Below the pieces are notes generated by a model that worked only from the letters and a program-made list of their open reading frames with translations, had not been told where the DNA came from and did not search any database. A stretch of 64,000 bases of DNA. Origin: Comamonas sp. NLF-1-9 (lineage in GTDB: Bacteria; Pseudomonadota; Gammaproteobacteria; Burkholderiales; Burkholderiaceae_C). A program made the translations under genes and the position numbers. Location of the stretch: positions 1,612,001 to 1,676,000 of the forward strand of contig NZ_CP078069.1 in NCBI RefSeq assembly GCF_019195435.1, in the 5' to 3' direction. Shown in pieces: positions 38,896 through 49,500 of the stretch. Positions within the stretch are counted from its first letter, which is position 1, and each line of letters begins with the position of its first letter.

Positions 38896-40209
38896 ATGAG
38901 CAAGTCCCACGGCGACCATGTCTTTGGCTTTGGCACCCGCGCCATCCACGCCGGCGCCCAGCCCGACCCCGTGACCGGCGCGCGCGCCACGCCGATTCAC
39001 CAGACCACGAGCTTCGTCTTCGACGACGCCGAACACGCCAGCAGGCTGTTCAACCTGGCCACTTTCGGCAACGTCTACAGCCGCATCTCCAACCCCACGG
39101 TGGCGGTGTTCGAGGAGCGCATGGCCAGCCTGGAAAACGGCCGCGCGGCGCTGGCTTGCGCCAGCGGCATGGCGGCGCAGATGACTGCCCTGTTTGCCCT
39201 GCTCAAGACCGGCGACCACGTGGTCGCCGCAAGCACGCTCTACGGCGGCAGCGTCGGGCAGCTGGGCATAGGTTTCGAGCGCCTGGGCATAGAGACCACC
39301 TTCGTCGATCCGGCCGACCCGGCCAATTTCGAGCGCGCCATGCGCGCCGAAACCCGCGTGGTCTTTGGCGAAACCCTGGGCAATCCGCTGGTGAACGTGC
39401 TGGACATCGCCGCGGTGGCGGAAGTGGCGCATGCGCACGGCGTGCCACTCATCGTGGACAACACCGTGGCCAGCCCGTATCTGTGCAACCCGCTCGATCT
39501 GGGTGCGGACATCGTGGTGCACAGCGCCACCAAATACATCGGCGGCCACGGCACGACCATGGGCGGCGTGCTCATCGAAAGCGGGCGCTTCCCCTGGGAC
39601 AACGGCAAGTTCCCCGACATGACCGAGCCCAGCCGGGCCTACCACGGCGTGAAGTTCTACGAGACCTTTGGCGACTTCGGCTACACCATGAAGGCGCGCA
39701 TGGAGGTCAACCGCACCTACGGCGGCGTGCTCTCGCCGATGAACGCCTGGCTGCTGCTGCAAGGCGCAGAGACTTTGCACCTGCGCATGCAGGCGCACTG
39801 CCGCAACGCGCTGGCAGTGGCCAAGCACCTGAAGCAGCACCCCAAGGTCGCTTGGGTCAACTACCCGGGCCTGCCCGATTCGCCCTGCCACGCGCTCGCG
39901 AAAAAGCAGTTTCGCGAAGTCGATGGCGCGCCGGGCGCCTCGGGGCTGCTCACCTTCGGCATCCGGGGCGGCGCGGCGGCGGGCGAGAAGTTCATCGATG
40001 CCTGCGAGTTTCTGAGCCACCTGGCCAACATCGGCGACGCCAAGACCCTGGTGATCCACCCGGCTTCGACCACGCACCGCCAGCTGAGCGACGAGGAGCT
40101 CGCGCGCGCCGGCGTGCGCCCCGACATGGTGCGCCTGTCGGTCGGCATCGAGGACGTGGACGACATCCTCTGGGACATCGACCAGGCGCTGGCGCGCGCC
40201 TGCGCCTGA
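38896..40209 (+). CDS. metY: O-acetylhomoserine sulfhydrylase / aminocarboxypropyltransferase
   Basis: PLP enzyme that makes homocysteine or methionine precursors from O-acetylhomoserine and sulfide. The PLP lysine is in HSATKYIGGHGTTMGG near residue 213. Other marks are FGTRAIHAGAQPD at the N-terminus, NVYSRISNPT, ALACASGMAAQ and HPASTTHRQL near the end. The length of 437 residues is typical of the MetY clade rather than the shorter cystathionine enzymes. I chose ATG 38896 over TTG 38872 because the family begins at this point. About 57 bp separate it from the CoA-binding gene. Confidence 0.95.
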   Translation: MSKSHGDHVFGFGTRAIHAGAQPDPVTGARATPIHQTTSFVFDDAEHASRLFNLATFGNVYSRISNPTVAVFEERMASLENGRAALACASGMAAQMTALFALLKTGDHVVAASTLYGGSVGQLGIGFERLGIETTFVDPADPANFERAMRAETRVVFGETLGNPLVNVLDIAAVAEVAHAHGVPLIVDNTVASPYLCNPLDLGADIVVHSATKYIGGHGTTMGGVLIESGRFPWDNGKFPDMTEPSRAYHGVKFYETFGDFGYTMKARMEVNRTYGGVLSPMNAWLLLQGAETLHLRMQAHCRNALAVAKHLKQHPKVAWVNYPGLPDSPCHALAKKQFREVDGAPGASGLLTFGIRGGAAAGEKFIDACEFLSHLANIGDAKTLVIHPASTTHRQLSDEELARAGVRPDMVRLSVGIEDVDDILWDIDQALARACA

Positions 40210-40225
40210 CTGAGCCGCCGGGGCG

Positions 40226-40756
40226 TCAGTTGCGCGGCGGGCTGGCCGGCAGGATCACCAGCGACTCACCGGTCGGCGTCACCACTTCGGCCCCCTCCGC
40301 AGGCGGTTTCGCCTTTTTCTGCAGCGGTGCACTGCCGAACGTCACCGGAATCGAAACCGCCTGCTGCGCCCCGCCTTGCTGCGCGACGAAGACGTTCAGG
40401 TAGTGCCTGCCGTCCTGCACCCCGCGCAGCAGCAGCGCGTCGCTCGCCCGGCCCTGGGCATCGGCGCTCAAGGTGACCTGGGCGGCGCTCTCGAGCACCA
40501 AGCCGGGCTCGGCGCGATAACTCACCGTCAGGCTGGCGCCGGGGCGCGCATGCAAGAAGTCCAGGACGAGTCGGGCACTGGCACCGCTGGCAAACGCGCT
40601 GGGGCCTTGCACCTGCACCGCCAGCGTGGTTCCAGGCTTGGCCGTGGTGGCCACCGGCGCGTCGGCGCTAGCGGGTCCGGCCACGCCGCATCCGGGCAGC
40701 AGCGCCAGAGCAGCACACAGAAAAATCACTCGACGAAGGGTAGGAAACGGGGTCAT
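40226..40756 (-). CDS. Hypothetical lipoprotein
   Basis: Protein of 176 residues with a signal peptide and lipobox (ALALLPGCGV, Cys at about 23), so anchored to the outer or inner membrane. The mature part is mainly beta-rich (TTLAVQVQGPSAFASG; RLVLDFLHARPGASLTVSYRA) with an Ig-like look, and ends in a Lys/Pro-rich tail. I do not recognise a family. It begins 10 bp after the metallopeptidase gene on the same strand, so the two are likely one operon and may act together. Confidence 0.72.
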   Translation of the reverse strand: MTPFPTLRRVIFLCAALALLPGCGVAGPASADAPVATTAKPGTTLAVQVQGPSAFASGASARLVLDFLHARPGASLTVSYRAEPGLVLESAAQVTLSADAQGRASDALLLRGVQDGRHYLNVFVAQQGGAQQAVSIPVTFGSAPLQKKAKPPAEGAEVVTPTGESLVILPASPPRN

Positions 40757-40766
40757 GGTGCGGTCC

Positions 40767-42413
40767 TCACTGAAACACGCGAACGGAAAAGCAGCTCTTG
40801 ATCGGCTTGGGCAGGATCGCCATGACGTACTCGCCTGGAGTCAAGTTGAGCCCGACAGTCTGGTCATCGATCTCTTGCAGCGCCACCTCCCCGCCGCTGC
40901 CGCGCACCTCGACGACGCTTGCATCACCTTCGGTGAACTCCAGCTTGTACGCCGCACTGCTGGCGACCGCAAAACGGTAGTAGCGCCGATTGCCCAGCTT
41001 GTTGCCCTCGACCCCCAGTTCATCGGTGGCGCACAGGCGGGCAGGTTGCGCACCCAGCGTGAGCGAGGTGTAGATCGGCAACACCTTGCTTTCGTGTTCG
41101 GGCACGCTTGCCAGGCTTTGTGGCCAGGCCTGGTGCGTGCCCCAGATGTCGAGCGGCGCACCATGAACGGTCTGGATGTCGGCGAGCAGGCCATCGAGCA
41201 CTGCCTGCCCGTCGGCGTCCGCCCCGGCGCGCAGATAGGTGGCGAACGTGAACAGGCTGGTGAAGGCCGGCGTGCTCTTTTGCGGCCCGGTCATCACGCG
41301 GTAGATGGCGTCAAAACCGAGCTGAGGCGCACGGTAGGTCTTGTAGAGCAGGGTCTGCACCGCCGCTTCGTTGAACCAGCCTGCGGGCTCATCGGCGGAG
41401 AAAAGACCCAGGTCAAACGCCAAGCCCGATCGCGCCTGCCGCGGGCCGTTGGTGTCGATGTAGAGCGGATCGTCGCGCACCATGCCGGCCAGCGCATTGC
41501 CCCAGGCTTCGCCAAAGGCCAGGCGCATGTCCAGCACCTCGCCGCCGCCGTGCGGGCCACCGGTGCTGTCCGAGCGCGACAGGCGCGACTCGAAGTAATG
41601 CCCCCATTCGTGCACGATGACGCCGGTGTCGTATTCGTCGGTGTCCACGTCCGCCTTGCCCAGGATGTACAAGCCGGGGGTGGCACCTGCGGACCGCCAG
41701 TGGCTGGTCGTGATCTCGCCCAGCGACGGATCGCCATTCGCCGGCCGATTGTTGATGCTCCAGTAGGCATTCATCGCGGGAAACGCCACGCCGGGATCGA
41801 CGGCGCGGATTTTTTCGATCGCCGAATAGAACTGGTCGAGGATGGCAAACGGTGCGGCCGCGCGCGCCTGCCCATAGCCGCTGCCCGTCCATCCCGAGCC
41901 CGCATGCAAATCGCGCGCGAGCGTGGCGCTGCTGCCGCTGTCAAACGCCTCGCTCTGCACCGTGTACAGCGCGGCGTTGCCCTGGGCATACCCGGCGGAA
42001 GTGTTGTCGCGGACGCTGAAATCCCAGCTCGCGCCCGCGCCCGGCGCCTGCAGCAGGCGCGCCTTGGCACGCAGGCGCACCGAGGTCTTGACCGGTACCG
42101 TCAGCGTGAAGCTGCCATCCGCGCCCGCGCGGGTGCTGGCCAGCTCCCGCCCGTCGTCGGCCACCGCCACCACTTGCACGCCGCGCGCCGGCCGGGACGT
42201 GATGTTCGCGTAGTTCAACCCGGCGGAGATCGTGGCCGGCACGAAGTCGTAGCTGACACGGCCCTGGATGGCGACCGAGCTGACATCGTGCCCTTCGCCA
42301 CCGCCGCCGCCGCCGCCATCACCGCCTCCGCATGAAACCAGCCACAAGGGCAGGACAAGCGCGCCGAGCCAGCGCGGGAAACGGGGTCGGGAACCATGCA
42401 TGCGAGGGGTCAT
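40767..42413 (-). CDS. Zinc metallopeptidase-like lipoprotein (HEWGH motif)
   Basis: Exported protein of 548 residues. The N-terminus has a lipobox (LWLVSCGGG) followed by a long glycine tract. A carboxypeptidase-regulatory-like Ig fold follows at about 50-130 (IQGRVSYDFVPATI, RGVQVVAVADDGREL). The centre carries VIVHEWGHYFESRLSR, a HExxH zinc site, with RLAFGEAWGNALAGM about 30 residues later, which could give the third ligand. The C-terminus (YYRFAVASS, VVEVRGSGGE, GEYVMAIL) looks like a prepeptidase-type beta sandwich. ATG 42413 is chosen; longer reading upstream falls in another gene. The exact family is unknown to me. Confidence 0.78.
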   Translation of the reverse strand: MTPRMHGSRPRFPRWLGALVLPLWLVSCGGGDGGGGGGGEGHDVSSVAIQGRVSYDFVPATISAGLNYANITSRPARGVQVVAVADDGRELASTRAGADGSFTLTVPVKTSVRLRAKARLLQAPGAGASWDFSVRDNTSAGYAQGNAALYTVQSEAFDSGSSATLARDLHAGSGWTGSGYGQARAAAPFAILDQFYSAIEKIRAVDPGVAFPAMNAYWSINNRPANGDPSLGEITTSHWRSAGATPGLYILGKADVDTDEYDTGVIVHEWGHYFESRLSRSDSTGGPHGGGEVLDMRLAFGEAWGNALAGMVRDDPLYIDTNGPRQARSGLAFDLGLFSADEPAGWFNEAAVQTLLYKTYRAPQLGFDAIYRVMTGPQKSTPAFTSLFTFATYLRAGADADGQAVLDGLLADIQTVHGAPLDIWGTHQAWPQSLASVPEHESKVLPIYTSLTLGAQPARLCATDELGVEGNKLGNRRYYRFAVASSAAYKLEFTEGDASVVEVRGSGGEVALQEIDDQTVGLNLTPGEYVMAILPKPIKSCFSVRVFQ

Positions 42414-42430
42414 CGCTTGAACTCCGGGAT

Positions 42431-43495
42431 TCAGGTACCGGAACGATAAACGCCAAACCCTGGCAGCAAGCGAAAGACCCTTCGAACCAGTCCCGCAAAG
42501 GTCAGCAGCCAGGCCAGCAGGCCAAAACCGAGGAAAACCCGCGCCAGCGGCTCCAGCAGCGCCAGTTGCAGCGCATGATCCATCTGCCAGGTACATGCCG
42601 CGTACATGCCCAGCGGAAACACCAGCGCCCAGTAGCGCGGCTCGTACACGAGCGGATAGCGGCGCACGCCGTGGCGCCAGACACCCAGCAGCACCAGCAC
42701 CGGTATCCACCAGCTTCCGGCCGCCCAGTACGTCAGCGTGACACCCTTGACGAAGGGCAGCAGCATCGCCAGCCACGGCGCTTGCGGCGCCTCGTGGATC
42801 AGCAATGCTCCGGCCAGCGTCGAAATCGCCAGCGCGCCCATGTTGATCCAGTACGAAGGCACGAGCTCCTCGGGCGCCAGGCGCAGGAACATGAAGCGGT
42901 AGAAGATCAGCCCCATCAGCCAGAGGTAGAGCACCCCGGCCCAGAGCCACAAGGTGAGCGCGAGAAAGTTGAGCGTCGCGCGCCAGCGCAGCGCAACGTC
43001 GGGCGCAAGCAGCGCGCACACCACCGCCACCGATTGCGTCGCCACGACGGCGAGCAGCCACGAGCCGCTGATGCCTTGCACCAGCGGCGGCTTGTCGCGC
43101 TTGATGATGAAGGCCAGGAAGATCGAATACGTGAAAGCCGCCCACAACACCAGCGTGAGCACGCCCAGCGCCAGGCCCGCCTGCCGCGCCTGTTCCTGCA
43201 CCAGCACCTGCGATGCCAGCACGCCCGTGGCCGCGACCACGGTGAAATAGCCCGGACCACGCGCGTGATCGGTCAGATCGCCCAGGCAGCGCCGGGGCCA
43301 GATCAGCGCGCGCAGCAGGTACAGCAGCCACAGCAGCGCGTACTGCGCGACGTTGAGCACCAGCAGCACGCGCGCCACCCAGGGCAGGCCCAGCATCCCG
43401 GCCGCAAGCGCGAGGATGCCCGTGGCCATCACCAGGCCAAAGTTGGCCGGGGACAGCTCTGCCAGCGCCGCGCGCCAGGCGGCCAGGGTGTTCAT
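42431..43495 (-). CDS. TDT-family (tellurite resistance/dicarboxylate) transporter
   Basis: Inner-membrane protein of 354 residues with about ten predicted membrane helices. The start SPANFGLVMATGILALAAGMLGL and the internal WINMGALAISTLAGALL are characteristic of the SLAC1/TehA/TDT superfamily of anion and dicarboxylate channels. The substrate cannot be predicted. It lies 17 bp upstream of the metallopeptidase lipoprotein on the same strand, so it may be co-transcribed. Confidence 0.85.
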   Translation of the reverse strand: MNTLAAWRAALAELSPANFGLVMATGILALAAGMLGLPWVARVLLVLNVAQYALLWLLYLLRALIWPRRCLGDLTDHARGPGYFTVVAATGVLASQVLVQEQARQAGLALGVLTLVLWAAFTYSIFLAFIIKRDKPPLVQGISGSWLLAVVATQSVAVVCALLAPDVALRWRATLNFLALTLWLWAGVLYLWLMGLIFYRFMFLRLAPEELVPSYWINMGALAISTLAGALLIHEAPQAPWLAMLLPFVKGVTLTYWAAGSWWIPVLVLLGVWRHGVRRYPLVYEPRYWALVFPLGMYAACTWQMDHALQLALLEPLARVFLGFGLLAWLLTFAGLVRRVFRLLPGFGVYRSGT

Positions 43496-43565
43496 GCTAT
43501 TTATATGGTAGCTGTTAGCGCCACATCCATGGGCGTTACAGGCTTTTTTCTTTGATATTTCCGGG

Positions 43566-43592
43566 AAAAAGAAAACCCGCCAGCGGCGGGTT
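43566..43592 (-). terminator. Rho-independent terminator of the clpA operon
   Basis: On the minus strand, AACCCGCC (43592-43585) pairs with GGCGGGTT (43581-43574) across a 3-base loop, followed by TTCTTTTTC. It lies 18 bp after the clpA stop codon. Confidence 0.87.
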
Positions 43593-43610
43593 CTCGCTCA
43601 GCCGCGCGCC

Positions 43611-45965
43611 TCAGTCCGCCGCGGCCGCCTCCTTGTGCTCGGCGCTCTTGGAGCGCTCCTTCTTGGACAGAGGCTCGATGTCGAGCTTGACTTCGGCGCT
43701 CTCCTCGCCCTTGTCGTCCTTGCCCGGGACGATGTCCACCGTCACGCGCCCGCCGTCGGTGAGCTTGCCAAACAGCAGCTCGTCGGCCAGCGCCTTGCGT
43801 ATGGTGTCCTGGATCAGACGCTGCATGGGGCGCGCGCCCATCAGCGGATCAAAGCCCTTCTTGGCCAGGTGTTTGCGCAGCTCGTCGGTGAAGGTGACCT
43901 CCACTTTTTTCTCGCCGAGCTGCTGCTCCAGTTGCAGCAGGAACTTGTCGACCACGCGCAGGATGACCTGCTCGTCGAGCGCCTTGAAGCTGACGATCGC
44001 GTCCAGGCGGTTTCTGAACTCGGGCGTGAACAGGCGCTTGATGTCGGCCATCTCGTCGCCCGCCTGGCGCTGCGTGGTGAAGCCTATCGTGGACTTGTTC
44101 ATGGTCTCGGCACCGGCGTTCGTCGTCATCACGATGATGACGTTGCGAAAGTCGGCCTTGCGCCCGTTGTTGTCCGTCAGCGTGCCGTGGTCCATGACCT
44201 GCAAGAGCACGTTGAAGATGTCCGGATGCGCCTTCTCGATCTCGTCGAGCAGCAGCACCGAATGCGGCTTCTTGGCCACGGCCTCGGTCAACAGGCCGCC
44301 CTGGTCGAAGCCGACATAGCCCGGGGGCGCGCCGATCAGGCGGCTGACCGCGTGGCGCTCCATGTATTCGGACATGTCAAAGCGGATCAGCTCTATGCCC
44401 ATGATGTAGGCCAGCTGGCGCGCCGCCTCGGTCTTGCCCACGCCCGTGGGGCCGGAAAACAGGAAGGCGCCGATCGGCTTGTCGTCCTTGCCCAGGCCCG
44501 AGCGCGCCATCTTCACGCTGGAAGCGAGCACCTCCAGCGCCTTGTCCTGGCCAAAGACCACGCTCTTCAAGTCGCGCTCCAGCGTCTGCAGCTTGCCGCG
44601 GTCGTCGTTGCTCACGTTGGCCGGCGGAATGCGCGCGATCTTGGCGACGATCTCCTCGATCTCGCTCTTGCCTATGGTCTTCTTGCGCTTGCTCGGCACC
44701 AGGATGCGCTGGGCAGCGCCGGCCTCGTCGATCACGTCGATCGCCTTGTCGGGCAGATGGCGGTCGTTGATGTACTTGGCCGAGAGCTCGGCCGCCGCCT
44801 GCAGCGCGGCCGAGGCGTACTTGACCGCGTGGTGCTCCTCGAAGCGGCTCTTGAGGCCCTTCAAGATTTCCACGGTCTCGGCCACCGTCGGCTCGGTCAC
44901 GTCCACCTTCTGGAAACGCCGCGAGAGCGCCGCATCCTTTTCAAAGATGCCGCGGTACTCGGTGTAGGTGGTCGCGCCTATGCACTTGAGCTGGCCGCTG
45001 GACAGCGCTGGCTTGAGCAGGTTGGACGCATCCAGCGTGCCGCCCGAGGCCGCGCCCGCGCCGATCAGCGTGTGGATCTCGTCGATGAACAAGATGGCGC
45101 TGGGCTTGTCCTTGAGGTTCTTCAAGACGCCCTTGAGGCGCTGCTCGAAATCGCCGCGGTACTTGGTGCCAGCCAGCAGCGCGCCCATGTCCAGCGCGTA
45201 GACGGTGCAGTCCTTGAGGATCTCGGGCACGTCGCCCTGGGTTATGCGCCAGGCCAGGCCCTCGGCAATCGCCGTCTTGCCCACGCCGGCCTCACCGACC
45301 AGCAGCGGGTTGTTCTTGCGCCGGCGGCACAGGATTTGCACCGTGCGCTCGACTTCGTAGTTGCGCCCGATCAGCGGGTCGATGCGCCCGTCCTTGGCCG
45401 CCTGGTTGAGGTTTTGCGTGTATTGCTCGAGCGGCGAAGCCTTCTCGCTGCGCTCGCCCGCGCTCTGGCTGGCGCTCTCTTCGCCTTCGGCTTGCGGGGC
45501 TTCGGGGCGCGCCTGCTCGGCCGCCTCGCCCTTCCTGATGCCGTGGGCGATGAAGTTCACCACGTCCAGGCGCGTCACGCCCTGCTGGTGCAGGTAGTAC
45601 ACCGCGTGCGAGTCCTTCTCGCCGTAGATGGCCACGAGCACGTTGGCGCCCGTGACTTCCTTCTTGCCGTTGCCGGTGGACTGCACGTGCATGATGGCGC
45701 GCTGGATCACGCGCTGAAAGCCGAGCGTGGGCTGGGTGTCCACCTCGTCGCTGCCGGCCACTTGCGGGGTGTTGTCGCGAATGAAACCGGCCAGCGCCGA
45801 GCGCAGATCGTCGATGTTGGCCGCGCAGGCCTTGAGCACCTCGGTGGCGCTCGGGTTGTCCAGCAGGGCCAGCAGCAGGTGCTCCACGGTGATGAACTCG
45901 TGGCGCTGCTGGCGGGCCTCTACGAAGGCCATGTGCAAGCTGACTTCCAGTTCCTGGGCAATCAT
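43611..45965 (-). CDS. clpA: ATP-dependent Clp protease ATP-binding subunit ClpA
   Basis: Unfoldase that feeds substrates, including tmRNA-tagged and N-degron proteins, to ClpP. The 784 residues comprise the N-domain with two Clp repeats (1-145), a first AAA+ module ([13 protein letters not shown] near 225, [14 protein letters not shown]) and a second ([15 protein letters not shown] near 505, [14 protein letters not shown]). A low-complexity Glu/Ala/Ser linker follows the N-domain. It lies downstream of clpS, which is its adaptor, and is followed by a strong terminator. Confidence 0.97.
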   Translation of the reverse strand: MIAQELEVSLHMAFVEARQQRHEFITVEHLLLALLDNPSATEVLKACAANIDDLRSALAGFIRDNTPQVAGSDEVDTQPTLGFQRVIQRAIMHVQSTGNGKKEVTGANVLVAIYGEKDSHAVYYLHQQGVTRLDVVNFIAHGIRKGEAAEQARPEAPQAEGEESASQSAGERSEKASPLEQYTQNLNQAAKDGRIDPLIGRNYEVERTVQILCRRRKNNPLLVGEAGVGKTAIAEGLAWRITQGDVPEILKDCTVYALDMGALLAGTKYRGDFEQRLKGVLKNLKDKPSAILFIDEIHTLIGAGAASGGTLDASNLLKPALSSGQLKCIGATTYTEYRGIFEKDAALSRRFQKVDVTEPTVAETVEILKGLKSRFEEHHAVKYASAALQAAAELSAKYINDRHLPDKAIDVIDEAGAAQRILVPSKRKKTIGKSEIEEIVAKIARIPPANVSNDDRGKLQTLERDLKSVVFGQDKALEVLASSVKMARSGLGKDDKPIGAFLFSGPTGVGKTEAARQLAYIMGIELIRFDMSEYMERHAVSRLIGAPPGYVGFDQGGLLTEAVAKKPHSVLLLDEIEKAHPDIFNVLLQVMDHGTLTDNNGRKADFRNVIIVMTTNAGAETMNKSTIGFTTQRQAGDEMADIKRLFTPEFRNRLDAIVSFKALDEQVILRVVDKFLLQLEQQLGEKKVEVTFTDELRKHLAKKGFDPLMGARPMQRLIQDTIRKALADELLFGKLTDGGRVTVDIVPGKDDKGEESAEVKLDIEPLSKKERSKSAEHKEAAAAD

Positions 45966-46022
45966 GTGAGAACTCCTTTTGCTTGCGGTTGGGTCTAACT
46001 GTAGATCAGGGCGGACTGCCTG

Positions 46023-46370
46023 TCATTCAACAGGCTCGGCAAGGCATTGCAGCGGGTGCCCCGCCTTGTGCGCGGCATCCATCACCTGGGCCACCTTGGT
46101 GTCGGCAAGGTCGCGGGTATAGACACCGCAGACGCCTTTGCCATCGAGGTGGATCTTGAGCATGATCCGCGTCGCGGCTTCGCGGTCCTTGTTGAAGAAT
46201 TCCTGCAGCACCACCACGACGAATTCCATGGGCGTGAAGTCGTCGTTGAGCATCACCACCTGGTACATCTTGGGCGGCTGCAGTTTCTGGGTGCGCCGCT
46301 CGGCCACCACCGAACCGCCCTCGTCCCAGGACGGCTCACGCGGTGGCGGCACGGGCACTTTGGTAACCAT
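46023..46370 (-). CDS. clpS: ATP-dependent Clp protease adaptor ClpS
   Basis: Adaptor that delivers N-degron substrates to ClpA. The 115-residue protein has the conserved core [42 protein letters not shown] (quoted here as the family core) and ends LQCLAEPVE. The start at ATG 46370 ([10 protein letters not shown]) suits the family; ATG 46379 (MGFMVT) and 46415 are other options. It lies 57 bp upstream of clpA in the same direction. Confidence 0.95.
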   Translation of the reverse strand: MVTKVPVPPPREPSWDEGGSVVAERRTQKLQPPKMYQVVMLNDDFTPMEFVVVVLQEFFNKDREAATRIMLKIHLDGKGVCGVYTRDLADTKVAQVMDAAHKAGHPLQCLAEPVE

Positions 46371-46504
46371 GAAACCCATTCTAGCCATCCGGGTGCGCGC
46401 CTGAACGCACTGCATCTGGTGCTGTGACCCGGCTTTTCAAGCCATCTGCCGCACGGCCCGCCCAGGGGCACAGCCACGGGCGCGCGCAGCGCGCGACAGC
46501 AGCT

Positions 46505-49500
46505 TCAAACCGCCGCGTAAACCACCTGCACGGCGCCCTCGCCGGCCTGCGCGCTCCAGGCCGCGAGCGCCGCATCCGTGGGGTAGAAGCGGCTGGCATC
46601 GCCCAGCTGCAGCTCGGCCGTGGCGGCCTCGCCCTCGGCCTGGCAGCGCAGCGCCAGGCGCACGCGCAGGCCCTGGCTGAGCACATGACCGTCGTCCGTC
46701 TGTTCGGTGCGCGGCGGAAAGCGGCGCACGAAGTCGGCCACGTCCGGCAGCGCCGCGCCCGCGCGCACGTGCAGGTAGCGGCCAAAGCGCGCGCGCGCGG
46801 CCGGCACGCTCCAGATCTGCTGGGCCTTCAGGCGCAGCCCGCCGTTGAAGTGGTCGGGCTGCACGCGTGCGCTGAGCACCAGCGCCTCGTCGTCGCGCAG
46901 CGCGTCGGCGGCGGCGGCCGCCAGCGCCTCGTCGGCCGAAACCTCGATGCTGGCACTCTTGTCGTCGAGCTTGAACAGCGTGAGCTTGCCGCGCTGACCG
47001 TTGATCGCGCGCAGCTCGGAGACGATGCCGGCGACCACCACGCTGTCGCGGCTGTCTGCCAGGTCGGCGATCGCCGTCGGGGCAAAGCGGCGCACCTCGG
47101 TCTGCACCGCGTCGAAGAGGTGGCCAGAGAGGTGAAAACCGATAGCGGTCTTCTCCTGCGTCAGGCGCTCGCGCACGTCCCAGGGCACCACGGTGGCCAG
47201 CGGCGGCTCCTCGTCGCTCGCGCCGACCGCACCCTCGCCCATCATGTCGAAAAGACCGCCCTGGTTGGCATTGGCCAGTTGCGCCTGGGCGTAGTCGAAT
47301 GCGGTGTCTATGCTGGCGGCCAGCGCTGCCCTGTCGCGGCACAGGCCATCGAAAGCACCGGCTTTGACCAAGGCCTCGACGGTGCGCTTGTTGATGCGCG
47401 AGCGGTCTACCCGCACGCAAAAATCAAAGAGGCTCTTGAACGGCCCGCGCGTGCCGCCCTGCGGCCCTTCGCCGCGGCCCTCGCGCGCGGCGACGATGGC
47501 CTCGATCGCCTGCTGGCCCGTACCCTTGACCGCGCCCAGGCCGTAGCGGATCACCTGGTCGGTCACGGGCTCGAAGCGGTACACGCCGCGGTTGATGTCT
47601 GGCGGCTCGAACGACAGGCCCTCGCGGATGGCATCGTCGTGCAACACCTTGAGCTTGTCGGTGTCGTCCATTTCAATGCTCATGTTGGCACAGAAAAACT
47701 CCGCCGTGTAGTGCACCTTGAGCCAGCCGGTGTGGTAGGCCAGCAGCGAATAGGCTGCGGCGTGCGACTTGTTGAAGCCGTAGCCCGCGAATTTCTCCAT
47801 CAGGTCGAAGACCTCGTCCGCCTTGGCTTCGCTGATGCCCTTCTTGGCCGCGCCCTCGCGGAAGATCTGGCGGTGCTTGGCCATCTCCTCGGCCTTTTTC
47901 TTGCCCATGGCGCGGCGCAACAGGTCGGCGCCGCCCAGGCTGTAGCCGCCCAGCAGCTGCGCGGTCTGCATCACCTGCTCCTGGTAGACCATGATGCCGT
48001 AGGTCTCGGAGAGCACCGGCTCTACCAGCGGGTGCGGATAGACCACTTCTTCCTTGCCGTGCTTGCGGTGGATGAAACTGGGAATCAGGTCCATCGGCCC
48101 CGGGCGGTACAAGGCGTTCAGGGCGATCAGGTCTTCCAGGCGGCTGGGGCGCGCCTCCTTGAGCATGCCTTGCATGCCGCGGCTTTCAAACTGGAACACC
48201 GCCTCGGTGCGTCCCTCCTGGAACAGCTTGTAGGTCGGCGCATCGTCCAGTGGAATGTTCTCGAAGGCAAAGTTTTCCTGCCCGCGATGGCGCGCGACGA
48301 TGAATTCGCGCGCGAGCTCCAGGATGGTGAGCGTTGCCAGGCCAAGAAAGTCGAACTTCACCAGGCCGATCGCCTCCACGTCGTCCTTGTCGAACTGGCT
48401 CACCGCCGAGCTGCTGCCCGGCTGCTGATAAAGCGGGCAAAAATCGGTGAGCTTGCCCGGCGCAATCAACACGCCGCCCGCGTGCATGCCGATGTTGCGC
48501 GTCAGGCCTTCGAGCTTTTGCGCCATCTCGACCACGGTGCGCACCTCTTCTTCGGCCTGCACGCGCGCCATGAGCTGGGGTTCGAGCTCCAGCGCGTAGT
48601 TGTGCTTGTCGCCCTCCGCCTTGGGCTCGGGCGGATAGGCCAGGGTATAAGTCTGCCCGGGCTTGGCCGGCACCAGCTTGGAGATGCCGTCGCAGAAGGT
48701 GTAGCTCATGTCCATGACGCGCCCGGCGTCACGGATCGCCGCCTTGGCCGCCATGGTGCCGAAAGTGGCGATCTGGCTCACCGCGTCCTTGCCGTAGCGC
48801 TCCTTGACGTAGTCGATCACCCGGTCGCGATTGGCCTGGCAGAAATCGATGTCGAAGTCGGGCATCGAGACACGCTCGGGGTTCAGGAAGCGCTCGAACA
48901 GCAGCTTGTAGTGCAGCGGGTCGAGGTCGGTGATCTTGAGCGCATAGGCCACGAGCGAGCCCGCGCCCGAACCGCGCCCCGGCCCCACGGGGCAGCCATG
49001 GGCCTTGGCCCACTGGATGAAGTCGCCCACGATCAGGAAGTAGCCGGGGAAACCCATCTTGTTGATGATGTCCAGCTCGAAATCCAGGCGCTCCTGGTAG
49101 CGCGGCTGCTCTGCCTGGCGCTCGGCCTCGTCGGGGTAGAGATGGCGCAGCCGCGCCTCCAAGCCCTCTTGCGCGACGTGGCGAAAGTAGTCCTCGACGC
49201 CCATGCCGGCGGGGATGGGAAAGTCGGGCAACTGCGGTTTGCCCAGCTCCAGCGTGAGGCTGCAGCGCAGCGCGATCTGCACGGTGTTGGCCAGGGCCGA
49301 GGGCAGGTCGGCAAAGAGCTGGCGCATTTGCGCGCCGCTCTTGAAATACTGCTCGCGCGTGAAGCGGCGCACGCGCCGGCGGTCGCCCAGCGTGCTGCCT
49401 TCGGCAATGCACACGCGCGCCTCGTGCGCATCGTAGTCCTCGGGCGCGAGGAATTGCACCGGGTGGGTCGCGACGACCGGCAGGTGCAGGCGCGCGGCCA

